Assembly (NCBI GenBank): GCA_964474045.1
Contig: CAYYRC010000010.1
Location: 1-64,000 of the forward strand
Length of the DNA: 64,000 bases
Direction: 5' to 3'
From: JACJWR01 sp964474045
GTDB lineage: Bacteria > Actinomycetota > Actinomycetes > S36-B12 > UBA10799
Shown here: in pieces, positions 25,239 through 33,869 of the stretch
Layout of the letters: each line of letters starts with the position of its first letter
Numbering within the stretch: position 1 is the stretch's first letter
Program-made: the position numbers and the translations under genes
The notes under the pieces: generated by a model
Told to the model about the DNA's origin: nothing
Databases searched by the model: none
The model's input: only the letters and a program-made list of their open reading frames with translations

Positions 25239-27496
25239 TCGGCATCGACCAGGGATGCGTAGCGGCCGCCCTCGGCGACGAGCTGCTCGTGGGTTCCGCG
25301 CTGCACGATGCGGCCCCCCTCGAGCACGATGATCTCGTCGCAGTCGCGGATGGTGCTCAGCCGGTGCGCCACGATGACGCAGGTGGTGCCACGCCGGCGC
25401 AGGTTGCGGTCGATGCGCTGCTCGGTCTCGGTGTCGAGCGCGCTCGTGGCCTCGTCCAGCACCACGATGCTTGGGTCCAGGGCAAGGGCGCGGGCGATCT
25501 CGAGGCGCTGGCGCTGCCCGCCGCTGAAGTTCCGGCCGCCCTCGGCTACCTCCGATCGGTAGCCGCCGGTGCGGCTGACGATGTCGGAATGGATATGCGA
25601 GTCCTGCGCTGCCCGGATGAGGTCCACCTGGGGGACGGTGGAGTCCCACATCGTCAAGTTGTCGGCGATAGTCCCCTCGAACAGCATGATCCGTTGGTCC
25701 ACAAAGGCGACGGACGTGGTCAACAGGTCGCGTTCCCACGCCCGCCGGGGCAGCCCGTCGAACAGGATCTGGCCGGACCACGGTTCATACAAACCCATGA
25801 TCAACTTCACCAGGGTCGACTTGCCGGAGCCCGACGCGCCCACCAGGGCCACCCGCTGACCCGGCTGCACCGACAGGTTGAAGCCGCTGATCAGCGGTCC
25901 CCCGGTACGGGAGTAGCCGAACTCCACATCGCGCAGCTCCAGGGCGCCGTCGAGCCGGGCGGTCGGCCGAGCGGTGTGGCCGGCCACGGGCGCTTCGGCC
26001 AGGTCCCCGTCGGGACCGACGACGAACTGCTGGTCCACGTCGTTGCGCATGACGTCATTGATCTGCACGATCTGCCCCTGCGCCGTCTGGGCCTGGGTCG
26101 CCAGGTTGACGAGCTGGCTGATGGGCGTCAGGAACGACGCCACCAGCGACTGGAAGCCGACGAGCAGGCCCAGCGACAGCTGGCCGTCCATCACCTGGAG
26201 GCCGCCGATGGCCAGCACCAGAACTGTGGTCAGGTTCGACAGCGTCGTTGGCACCACCGACAGTCCGTTGGTCAGCCGTCCCATCTGCTGGCTGGCCAGG
26301 ACGTAGCGGGCCTGGAAACCAGCCCAGCGCTCATAGGCCGAGTCTTCCGAGCCGGACGTCTTGATGGACTCGATGGACGACACCGTGGACATCCCCAGAC
26401 CCGTCAGCCGGGCGCTCTCGCGCAGCTGCAGCTGGTTGGCCGAGTCGCGCTGCTTGGACACGAACACCAGTGCGGCGACGTTGATGAGCGAGGCGGCGAT
26501 CGCGATGGCGGTGAGCAGGGGGCTGTAAACGAACATCACCGCCGCGTAGATCACCAGACCCACGGCGCTCACCCCCGACGTGATGAGCGGGCCGGCGATC
26601 AGCTGGTTGATGGTGTCGATCTGGTCCAGGCGTCCCACCACCACACCGGGGAACCGGGCGGTGAAGTACTGCACCGGCAGGTGCAGCAGATGGTCCACGA
26701 AGCGGAACGAGCCGGCAACCGTGAGTCGCGTCTGCAGCCGGGCCAGGAACCACTGCTGGACCAGCGTCAGCAGCCCGATGAGCAGCGCCACCACGGCCAC
26801 GGCAGTCAACAGCTGTTGGGCGTCGGCCGCTTTGGGGGAGGAGAAGATGTCGTTGACGAACAGGGTCGTGAACATCGGCAGCAGCACGCCGGGGATCACC
26901 AGGAAGATTCCGGCGATGGCTGCCAGCATGAAGCCGAGCCGCCCTGGCTTGATCCGGCGGATGAGCTCGCGGATCCAGCTCGGCCGGCTGCCCCCCTTGA
27001 CGAAGTCCGCGCCCGGCTCCATGTACAGCGCGATGCCGCTGTAGGCGCGCCGAGCCTCCTGCTCATCGATGCGACGACGGCCCTCGGCCGGGTCGTTGAT
27101 CAGCAGGGAGCCCTTGCGGTAGCCCTCGAGGACCACCCAGTGCGAATAGCGCCAGAACAGGATCTGCGGCAGCAGCTCGCCCTCTGCCAGCCGTTCGAAG
27201 GGGCGCCGGTACCCCTTCGCCTCCAGCCCGTAGGCGCGTGCTGCCTTGAGCATGTTGGAGGCCTTGGAGCCGTCGCGGGACACCGCGCAGGCCTCCCGCA
27301 CCTCCTCCAGCGGCACCACGCGGCCGTAGTGCGCCAGCACCATGTCCAGGCAGGCGGCCCCGCACTCGGTCTCCTCCATCTGCAGGATGGTGGGGACCTT
27401 GACCCGCCGGTTGGGGAAGGGCGGGTCCGGCGCGACCTGCGGCATGCCCGGCATGCCCTGCATCCCCGGCGGGGCAGCAGGCGTCGTCTGGCTCAT
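25235..27496 (-). CDS. NHLM bacteriocin export ABC transporter with C39 leader peptidase
   Basis: 753 residues. A Met/Pro/Gly-rich N-terminus leads into a C39 peptidase domain: EETECGAACLDMVLAHYG with catalytic Cys45, YSHWVVLEG with His119 and LLINDPAEG with Asp135, so the triad is complete. The domain cuts leaders after a double Gly, which the precursor in this locus has. The membrane domain spans about 165-480, and the ATPase has GASGSGKST with Lys559, FSGGQRQRLEIARALA and VVLDEATSALD. The start overlaps the HlyD stop by one base and the end overlaps the next ABC gene by four bases. Confidence 0.92.
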   Translation of the reverse strand: MSQTTPAAPPGMQGMPGMPQVAPDPPFPNRRVKVPTILQMEETECGAACLDMVLAHYGRVVPLEEVREACAVSRDGSKASNMLKAARAYGLEAKGYRRPFERLAEGELLPQILFWRYSHWVVLEGYRKGSLLINDPAEGRRRIDEQEARRAYSGIALYMEPGADFVKGGSRPSWIRELIRRIKPGRLGFMLAAIAGIFLVIPGVLLPMFTTLFVNDIFSSPKAADAQQLLTAVAVVALLIGLLTLVQQWFLARLQTRLTVAGSFRFVDHLLHLPVQYFTARFPGVVVGRLDQIDTINQLIAGPLITSGVSAVGLVIYAAVMFVYSPLLTAIAIAASLINVAALVFVSKQRDSANQLQLRESARLTGLGMSTVSSIESIKTSGSEDSAYERWAGFQARYVLASQQMGRLTNGLSVVPTTLSNLTTVLVLAIGGLQVMDGQLSLGLLVGFQSLVASFLTPISQLVNLATQAQTAQGQIVQINDVMRNDVDQQFVVGPDGDLAEAPVAGHTARPTARLDGALELRDVEFGYSRTGGPLISGFNLSVQPGQRVALVGASGSGKSTLVKLIMGLYEPWSGQILFDGLPRRAWERDLLTTSVAFVDQRIMLFEGTIADNLTMWDSTVPQVDLIRAAQDSHIHSDIVSRTGGYRSEVAEGGRNFSGGQRQRLEIARALALDPSIVVLDEATSALDTETEQRIDRNLRRRGTTCVIVAHRLSTIRDCDEIIVLEGGRIVQRGTHEQLVAEGGRYASLVDAE

Positions 27497-28341
27497 CAGG
27501 TTCCCAAGCTCTCGGCGAGGCCGGGGAAGATCACGTCGATGGGAGGTTGCCTGCTCAGGATCACCTTCGCGGTGGCGGGGGTGCCGTTGACGATGGCAAA
27601 GGGAGGCCCCTGCCCGACGGTCCAGGCGTAACGGGTCGGGGTGGACGGATCGGGGGTGAGCCCGACGACCGCGAGGATGCCCGGCTCAGAGCCCAGCGCC
27701 AGTGCCACGACCTCAGGTTGCAGCCCGAGGATGGCGCCGATGTCGTCGGTGGTCAGCGGCGTATTGCTCACCTCCAGAATCGACCCCTCCAAGTAGCCGT
27801 ACTGGGTGGACGGGGCGCTCGCTACAGTCAACTCGACGGGGAGCCCGGCGGTGACCGAGCCGGTCATGGACGCCGGCAGCAGCGTCATGACGACATCGGG
27901 AATGTTGTAGTCGGTCAAAGCCACCGCCGGTGTCCCTGCCTTGAGCTTCGAGCCGGGAGCGACGTAGAGCGAGGCCACCCAGCCGTCCTTCGGCGCGACC
28001 AGGGTGCTGCCGTCCTGGAACGTCAGGAGTGTCTGGTTGGCAGAGACTTGTTGACCGATGCGCACGGGCACCTCTTCGACCACACCATCCGTGGGCGCGT
28101 TGATCGCCAGGTAGCCGTTGTCCTTGTAGATCCCGGGCGCGGAGCGAGATGTCGTGACGGTTCCCTGGAAGGCCCACACGACTGCGCCGATCACAAGCAG
28201 GATGCACGCGGCGAGGACGAACAGCGTCCACTTCGGCGCGAGGTTGACCACTCGGTCGATGGCGTCGGCGCTCTGGTTGACCGGCTTGCCCAGCCCGGTG
28301 TCGCTGGGCTTCTCGGCGACGTCGGTGCTCTCTGTCGTCAC
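27496..28341 (-). CDS. NHLM-system HlyD-like secretion adaptor
   Basis: 281 residues with a GTG start overlapping the LanM stop (GTGA). A single membrane helix (WTLFVLAACILLVIGAVVWAF, about residues 38-58) is followed by a lipoyl-like barrel: YLAINAPTDGVVEEVPVRIG, VAPKDGWVASLYVAPGSKL. The layout matches the NHLM secretion proteins, the membrane fusion partner of the paired exporters. There is no long coiled-coil hairpin, as expected for a cell with one membrane. It lies between the modifying enzymes and the exporters. Confidence 0.87.
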   Translation of the reverse strand: MTTESTDVAEKPSDTGLGKPVNQSADAIDRVVNLAPKWTLFVLAACILLVIGAVVWAFQGTVTTSRSAPGIYKDNGYLAINAPTDGVVEEVPVRIGQQVSANQTLLTFQDGSTLVAPKDGWVASLYVAPGSKLKAGTPAVALTDYNIPDVVMTLLPASMTGSVTAGLPVELTVASAPSTQYGYLEGSILEVSNTPLTTDDIGAILGLQPEVVALALGSEPGILAVVGLTPDPSTPTRYAWTVGQGPPFAIVNGTPATAKVILSRQPPIDVIFPGLAESLGT

Positions 28342-31193
28342 TGCAGGATTCTCACCTTCGGCGCGGCTGCGGTATCGCCGAGGTCAAGGAGCGCGACGGC
28401 GGCGACGCCGTGGATTGCTGACAGATTACGGCTGATGGGCACGTCGGCGTCGCGCAGGAGCGTTGACGCCACGTCGCTGCGCGGCACGGCAGGTCCTCCG
28501 AGCGCCGCCGCCGCCAGGCGGTCGCCGACGGTCGCAGCGGCCGCGGGCTCGGCCGGGGGCAGGCCGACCGCCTTGCGCGCCAGCGCCGCGCCCCAGGCGC
28601 CGCTGGGCATCGCCTCGTGCCAACGGCCGCGGGGACGATCGACGGCGGCGCTGGCTGCCGCAGGTGCTCTGGCCAACAGCTCAGCAGCCTCGTCCAGGGC
28701 GCCGCGCGCGGCTGCGGAGTCCGGCGCCAGGCGCCGCAGCGCCAGCACGGCGCCGGCCACAGAGTCGATCCCCCACACGGGGCGGGCGTTGCGGGCGGCG
28801 ACCAGCACCCGCTCCACCAGAGCCTCGGCCGCGGTCAGCAACTCGTCGTCGGCGCACGTCTGGGCGGCCCAGGCGAGCGCGTACAGGACCCCGGCGGGAC
28901 CGACGAACGCGTCGGCGTCGGACCAGCCCGGGCGCAGCCCCGCCACCCTGCGGCCGCTGTTGAGCAGGGCGGTGCGGCCGGTCGGGGAGGCGGGCGCCGC
29001 AGCGAACAGCGCCAGGCCGATGCCGGCCTCCCCCAAGAGGCCCGGTCCCAGCCGGCGGTTGCGCCAGACGTAGCGGGTCGGGTCGTAGTCAAGTCCCACC
29101 CAGCGCGGTCCCTCGGTGCCGTTTGCGGTTGCGCGCGTCCCCGTCGTGTCGCGGACCTCGTGCAGCAGCACGCCGACCGGATCGGAGCACTCGAGCAAGG
29201 CGCCTTGCGCGGCCACGGCCGGTCCCACCGGCGGCGGTGCGTGATCGCAGACGCAGAACAGCTCGGCCCGCAGATCGTCGACCGCCTCGTCGCTTCTCCC
29301 CGGCAGCTCGGTCAGAAGTTCCGTGGCACCCGCCAGGGGGGACTCGGCGAAAGCCGCGGGCACCTCGGCGCCGCGGTCGCTGACCAGCGCCGTCTCCTGC
29401 AGCCCGATGGTGAACAGCGGCACGTCAAGGTCACGCATCGCCGTGACCTCGGACTCGATCACGGCCGCCGGGCTGGTGCCAACTGCGCGCCACAGCCGCT
29501 CCAGGACCAACTCCCGCGCCACGCCGTCGCGCAGGGCCGGCGCCGCCAGGCTCTCCTGCAGCAACCTCGTGTAGACCCTGGTGGGACGGGCCACGAACCT
29601 GATGGCGGCCCTCTCGGGAGCGGCAGCACGCAGTCCGGCCGCCAGGGCGTCGGCCAGTGCCACCAGCCTCTTCTGGGCATCGGCGAAGCCGGCGACGACA
29701 TCCTCCCGGTAGTCGCCGACCCCGGTCGGCTGACCGTCCATCCGCGGCAGCGCCGCCCCGTTCGTGGTCGTCAGCCGCCGGTGTCGCAGCGTGGGCGGAC
29801 CTCCGCCGGGCGCCTGGACCAACGTCGGCACGGCGTCGGGCGTCAGCGACTCCTCGGGACCGGCCAGCGCCCCCAGGTTCAGGCTTCGCCGCCCCGGCGG
29901 ACCATCGGTCCAGCTGCTGACCATCGAGGTCGGGCCAGGCAGGTCGAGCCGCTCTGGCCGCTCGGTGGTGCCGGCCCAGCCGCGCCCCGGTCCGATGACC
30001 GTCTCCAGGTCCACGAGCACCGGCTGGTCGGCTGCAGGCACGAAGTTCTCATGGTGCAGGTCGGTCGCGCCCAGCGCCTGCACCACCCGCAGCATCGCGC
30101 CGGCGCGATAGAAGTACGCGCGGGGGTTCGGACAGTTCGCGGCAGCGACCTCGCGCACCCACACGTAGTCGCCCCTGTCCGTCATGACGGGCAGGCGAAG
30201 GCCCAGCGGCGGCAGGTTCGGGTGGGTCGAGTCCAGCTCGTCCAGCAGGTAGCGCAACGGCTGCTCGATCCCGCTGGCCCGCGGCTTGTAGAACAGCCGG
30301 GAGCCGTCGTCGAAGGTCACGGCGGCCACGCCCCGGCCATCGCAGTGGCGATCACCGGCGTCGGACTCGACCGCGGCGATGAGGCGCCCGGGCACGAGTT
30401 GCGGCAGGTCGGCGCCCATGCGGGCGATGAGCTCCTCCGTCGTGGTGCGCCACTGGCGCCAGGCCACTGCCATCACCCTCAGCATCACCGGGCTGTCGTG
30501 CCAGATCCGCAGCCAGGCCGACGGCGCCTGCTCGGCCCCCCGGAAGAGCAGGTCGGAGGTCTCGGCCAGGTCCTGCAGCCGGGGACCGATCACGCCCAGC
30601 AGCCGACGGGCCAGGGCCAGGGCGAGGTCGCTGCGGGCCGGGGCGGTGAGGGGAGCGTCGTACTCGACGGCCCATCCGGCGACCGACTGCGCGGCGTCGT
30701 CCAACCAGGCGCGGAAGCCGGGGTAGAACCGCCAGGGCTGATCGCGGGGTGCCCACTCCGGCAAGCCGTCGCCTACCACTTCCGCCAGCGTGGGCACGTG
30801 CCGCGCCGGTGTGCCCGCGGCCTCGGCCGACTCGGCGGCCTCGGCGGCCTCGGCGGCCGAGGTCAGCAGCCCGACCATGCTCTCGGCGTCGCGCGCCCAG
30901 GCGGGGCGCCGGGCCCAGCGCGCCGGGTCCGTGGCGGGGGAGACCTCGATGAACCCGGCGCGCACGTCCGCCAAGCTGAGGCCGCGGGCGGCGAGGACCG
31001 GCTCCGCGCCAGCGGGTGTGCCGTCGCCGACCAGCCGCAGCCAGCGCGCGAGGCGCTCCTCGACCAGGGCATCGGACGCCGTCGGTTGCGCCTGCAGCCA
31101 CCCGCTTGGGTCCTGCCCGGCACGCTCCGCCGGGTCGGCCGCCCTGGCCAGAATCCCCGGCAGCGCTGCGCTGGCGTCCTCAGCGGTCGGCAT
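28338..31193 (-). CDS. LanM-like lanthipeptide synthetase with degenerate cyclase domain
   Basis: 951 residues from the ATG at 31193 (14-base overlap with the TfuA gene). The N-terminal two thirds is a LanM dehydratase (DUF4135): FDDGSRLFYKPRASG with Lys303, GATDLHHENFVP with Asp378, His380 and Asn383, VLVDLETVI with Asp395, and the elimination-site stretch ARPTRVYTRLLQ. These phosphorylate Ser/Thr and eliminate phosphate to give Dha/Dhb. The C-terminal third aligns with LanC but lacks the zinc ligands: the usual Trp-Cys-x-Gly region reads AMPSGAWGAALARK, and the usual Cys-His-Gly reads SAIHGVAA (Ile927-His928). It therefore probably dehydrates but cannot make thioethers. A ~9-bp tandem repeat near 30.84 kb encodes an Ala-Ala-Glu run. 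Confidence 0.88.
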   Translation of the reverse strand: MPTAEDASAALPGILARAADPAERAGQDPSGWLQAQPTASDALVEERLARWLRLVGDGTPAGAEPVLAARGLSLADVRAGFIEVSPATDPARWARRPAWARDAESMVGLLTSAAEAAEAAESAEAAGTPARHVPTLAEVVGDGLPEWAPRDQPWRFYPGFRAWLDDAAQSVAGWAVEYDAPLTAPARSDLALALARRLLGVIGPRLQDLAETSDLLFRGAEQAPSAWLRIWHDSPVMLRVMAVAWRQWRTTTEELIARMGADLPQLVPGRLIAAVESDAGDRHCDGRGVAAVTFDDGSRLFYKPRASGIEQPLRYLLDELDSTHPNLPPLGLRLPVMTDRGDYVWVREVAAANCPNPRAYFYRAGAMLRVVQALGATDLHHENFVPAADQPVLVDLETVIGPGRGWAGTTERPERLDLPGPTSMVSSWTDGPPGRRSLNLGALAGPEESLTPDAVPTLVQAPGGGPPTLRHRRLTTTNGAALPRMDGQPTGVGDYREDVVAGFADAQKRLVALADALAAGLRAAAPERAAIRFVARPTRVYTRLLQESLAAPALRDGVARELVLERLWRAVGTSPAAVIESEVTAMRDLDVPLFTIGLQETALVSDRGAEVPAAFAESPLAGATELLTELPGRSDEAVDDLRAELFCVCDHAPPPVGPAVAAQGALLECSDPVGVLLHEVRDTTGTRATANGTEGPRWVGLDYDPTRYVWRNRRLGPGLLGEAGIGLALFAAAPASPTGRTALLNSGRRVAGLRPGWSDADAFVGPAGVLYALAWAAQTCADDELLTAAEALVERVLVAARNARPVWGIDSVAGAVLALRRLAPDSAAARGALDEAAELLARAPAAASAAVDRPRGRWHEAMPSGAWGAALARKAVGLPPAEPAAAATVGDRLAAAALGGPAVPRSDVASTLLRDADVPISRNLSAIHGVAAVALLDLGDTAAAPKVRILQ

Positions 31194-32601
31194 CGGCTCC
31201 CGTCCCGGGCTCGTCGAACAAGGCGCCGGTGAGGGACTCCAGGGCCGCCGCCGTGGCCCGGCGGGCCAGCCGCGAGCGCACCAACTCGTAGCGCACATCC
31301 GAGACGTCCTTGAAACCGCTCTCGAAGGCCCACTGGTCCAGCGCGACGGTGGGGCGCCAGTGGGTCTCCTGCGCCTGCTCCCGCACGAGGTCCAGCAGCG
31401 GGGTGTCGTCGCCGGTGAACTCGAAGTCGGGGTGGGCTGCCAGGAGCACCTGCTGCTGGTACGCCGCGGCGTCGGCGGTGCTTGGGTACTTGCCTCGCAG
31501 CCGCAGCTCCGCCAGCACCTCGGCGGTCGTGCGCTCCAGGTACTTGCGGCTGATCAGCCACGAGCGCAGCTCGCGGCGCACCGCCTGCCGCCGCAGCAGG
31601 TCGGCGAACTCCTCGTCGGTCAGGTCATTGTCGGCCTGCCAGGCGGCCAGGTCCTCGTCGGTCCGAAGGCGGCGGTCGGCACGGAACCGATCGAGCTCGG
31701 CGGCGATCGCGGCCTCGTCGGCCTCAACGTGGAGCACCTCGCCCAGGACGTCCACCAGCGCCGCGTGCAGGGCGCTCTCGCTGAGCTGCGCGAAATCCGG
31801 CAGGTGCAGCGCCGCGTACGCGGCGATGTCCGAGCGCGGTACCTCGGTGCCGTTGCGCGCGACCCGGCGGTCGCGCTCGTACTGCGTGCGGAACGGGTGC
31901 GACCAGGTGACCTCCACGTCCGGCGGCGCGGTGATGCCCTGGTCGCGGACGTGCTCCAGCAGCGCGATGGCGTCCAGCCGCTTGCGGTCCACCGCAGAGG
32001 TGGCGATGAACTCCTTCAGCGCCGCGAGGGCCGCGGGGTCCATGCCGGCGCTGCGGGCGTCGGCGAGCATCCGGGCGTAGCTGCGCTCGGGGAAGAAGGT
32101 GGCCTTCGCAGTGGCCGCCAGATCGTCGTGCTGCTGCTGATCGATGACGCCGGCGGCCAGGGCCGCGGCCAGAGTGGCGCGGATGTTGACCATGGCGTCG
32201 CTGAGCGAGCGGTGGCCGAAGTCATCGGTGGCGTGCATGACGGCGACCTCGTCGTCGTCGGTGAGCTCGCCGGATGCGAAGGCCTGGTAGATCTCGCCGA
32301 TGCCGACGGCGCCGAACGCCGCTGTCTCGGCGACCCGCAGGGCACCCATGCTGGAGGCGCCGTAGACGGCGACGCCGCGCTCGAGGGCGTAGAGGATCTC
32401 CTTGTGCCAGATGGACAGGTCCTGCGTGAACACGCCGTCGATGATGCAGATTGCCGCGGGACGGCGGGTGTCGACGGCGGTCAGGATGTCCGACTGCGCC
32501 GCCGGCGGCAGGAACGTGGCCTGCGGCAGGATGGCGCGGGCGTCCGCGACCGGCATGGTGGGGCCGAGGTAGACGAGGATGGGGGACGAGGCGTCGGTCA
32601 C
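31180..32601 (-). CDS. TfuA-like protein (YcaO partner, probable thioamidation)
   Basis: 473 residues. The N-terminal TfuA core domain is clear: ILVYLGPTMPVADARAILP, CIIDGVFTQDLSIWHKEIL, the hallmark GVAVYGASSMGALRVAE near residues 77-92, and GELTDDDEVAVMHA. TfuA proteins work with YcaO enzymes to turn a peptide amide into a thioamide, as in thioviridamide-type peptides and methyl-coenzyme M reductase. The C-terminal ~230 residues are helical and charged, longer than in minimal TfuA, and may hold a partner- or leader-binding part. The ATG overlaps the YcaO stop by four bases, which supports a YcaO-TfuA complex. Confidence 0.88.
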   Translation of the reverse strand: MTDASSPILVYLGPTMPVADARAILPQATFLPPAAQSDILTAVDTRRPAAICIIDGVFTQDLSIWHKEILYALERGVAVYGASSMGALRVAETAAFGAVGIGEIYQAFASGELTDDDEVAVMHATDDFGHRSLSDAMVNIRATLAAALAAGVIDQQQHDDLAATAKATFFPERSYARMLADARSAGMDPAALAALKEFIATSAVDRKRLDAIALLEHVRDQGITAPPDVEVTWSHPFRTQYERDRRVARNGTEVPRSDIAAYAALHLPDFAQLSESALHAALVDVLGEVLHVEADEAAIAAELDRFRADRRLRTDEDLAAWQADNDLTDEEFADLLRRQAVRRELRSWLISRKYLERTTAEVLAELRLRGKYPSTADAAAYQQQVLLAAHPDFEFTGDDTPLLDLVREQAQETHWRPTVALDQWAFESGFKDVSDVRYELVRSRLARRATAAALESLTGALFDEPGTGADADR

Positions 32602-33869
32602 AGCGCGGCGGCCTTTCCAGCGGGGGCGACAGGGGAGGGCAGGAGGGGCGCGTCGGCGGTCGCAGCTGCCCAGGCGTGGGCGCGGTGTCCGGGGGTGAAG
32701 GTCTCCAGCATGTAGCCCTCCATCCCGGGGACGATGACGCGGAACACGTCCACGCCGACGTCGGGATGGGTCAGGTCCACCGCCAGCACCTGCTGGGCGC
32801 CCACCTGGGCGAGCTTGGCCAGCAGGGTGCGGCCATCGGCCTCGAAGGTGTCGCCGGACTCGTCCGGGAAGTCGCGCAGGTCCACCGTCGCCGGGAGGGC
32901 CAGGAGGGCGGCGTTGCCGTCGGTGTAGTCGCTGTGCAGGCGCCGGTGGTGCCGGAAGGAGTCGTCGCGGGACCCGGCGATGAACACCAGCCGGCCCTGG
33001 GCGGCCTCACAGATGGCGCGGATGACGGCCACCTGCGGGTCCAGGTGCGTCCCGTAGCCGTGGTAGAGCCCGATCGCCGGGGTGGCCAGGTCGCACAGGT
33101 AGGCCCGGAACGTCGGCACGGCCGTGTCGACGGTGCAGTCCACCACGACGACCTCCACCCCCTGGGCGGTGATCGTCGAAACGAGCTGGGCGATGTCGGG
33201 CGATGTCGCAGTGCTCAGATCCACTCGCCGCATCGGAGCACCCTGCCGCCAGGAGTGCCCGCTGCACGTCGTGGCGTCGCGCTCGATCACCTCATACAGG
33301 CCGCCGACGAGCGCCTCGGACTTGGTGTTGCCGGCGTTGAGCCCGTTGGACGAGAAGTGGAACGGCAGCAGCGAGGACCGGCGATGGCGATGGCGCTCGA
33401 GTGAGACCAGCACGCTCGGCACGGCCACCGGGCCGCCGCCGCGCAGATCCTGGGCCCACACCCAGTCCTCGGGGAGCTGCGGCGAGAACAGCGAGTGGCG
33501 CGACAGCGGGAGGTCCGCGAGCGCCATTCGCCCGTCGTCTGGCAGCTCCTCGTAGGGCGCTCGGAAGCGGTCGGTGGGGGTGAGCTCACCAGCGTGCCGC
33601 TCGAAGCACTCCATCGCCGCGGATGCCTGTGCGGCCACGGTGGTGAAGCCCTTGCCGCCGTCCACCGACAGGTAGCCGGACTGCGGTCGCACCGAGAGCA
33701 CCACGGGGATGCCCAGCCGGTCGAGGCCGGTGATGTCTGCCAGGCGGGTGAGCCCGATGGCGCCGAACTTGCCGCGCACGCGCTCCAGCGTGGCGGCCGG
33801 GCTCATGGCGCGCTGCGCGTCGGCGCGCACGCCCTTGGGTGTGGCGTCGCGCGTGAGCAGTTCGGTCAT
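32598..33869 (-). CDS. YcaO-domain protein 1 (adjacent to TfuA)
   Basis: 423 residues. The YcaO core motif SSNGLNAGNTKSEALVGGL is near residue 180, followed by YEVIERDATTCSGHSW with the conserved Glu-Arg-Asp, and IRAICEAAQGRLVFIAGSRD near residue 280. These residues bind Mg-ATP and phosphorylate a backbone amide oxygen, leading to azolines or thioamides. The C-terminus has no Pro-x-Pro motif, which the azoline-forming enzymes usually carry, and no E1-like cyclodehydratase partner is nearby. Direct coupling with TfuA makes thioamidation the best guess. Four-base overlaps join it to both neighbours. Confidence 0.88.
   Translation of the reverse strand: MTELLTRDATPKGVRADAQRAMSPAATLERVRGKFGAIGLTRLADITGLDRLGIPVVLSVRPQSGYLSVDGGKGFTTVAAQASAAMECFERHAGELTPTDRFRAPYEELPDDGRMALADLPLSRHSLFSPQLPEDWVWAQDLRGGGPVAVPSVLVSLERHRHRRSSLLPFHFSSNGLNAGNTKSEALVGGLYEVIERDATTCSGHSWRQGAPMRRVDLSTATSPDIAQLVSTITAQGVEVVVVDCTVDTAVPTFRAYLCDLATPAIGLYHGYGTHLDPQVAVIRAICEAAQGRLVFIAGSRDDSFRHHRRLHSDYTDGNAALLALPATVDLRDFPDESGDTFEADGRTLLAKLAQVGAQQVLAVDLTHPDVGVDVFRVIVPGMEGYMLETFTPGHRAHAWAAATADAPLLPSPVAPAGKAAAL

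Noticed and set aside
28617..31232. 871-codon plus-strand frame
   Set aside because: Antisense to the LanM-like gene; composition is low-complexity Arg/Gly/Ala without domains. The frames 25289-27631 and 30790-32715 fall in the same class.
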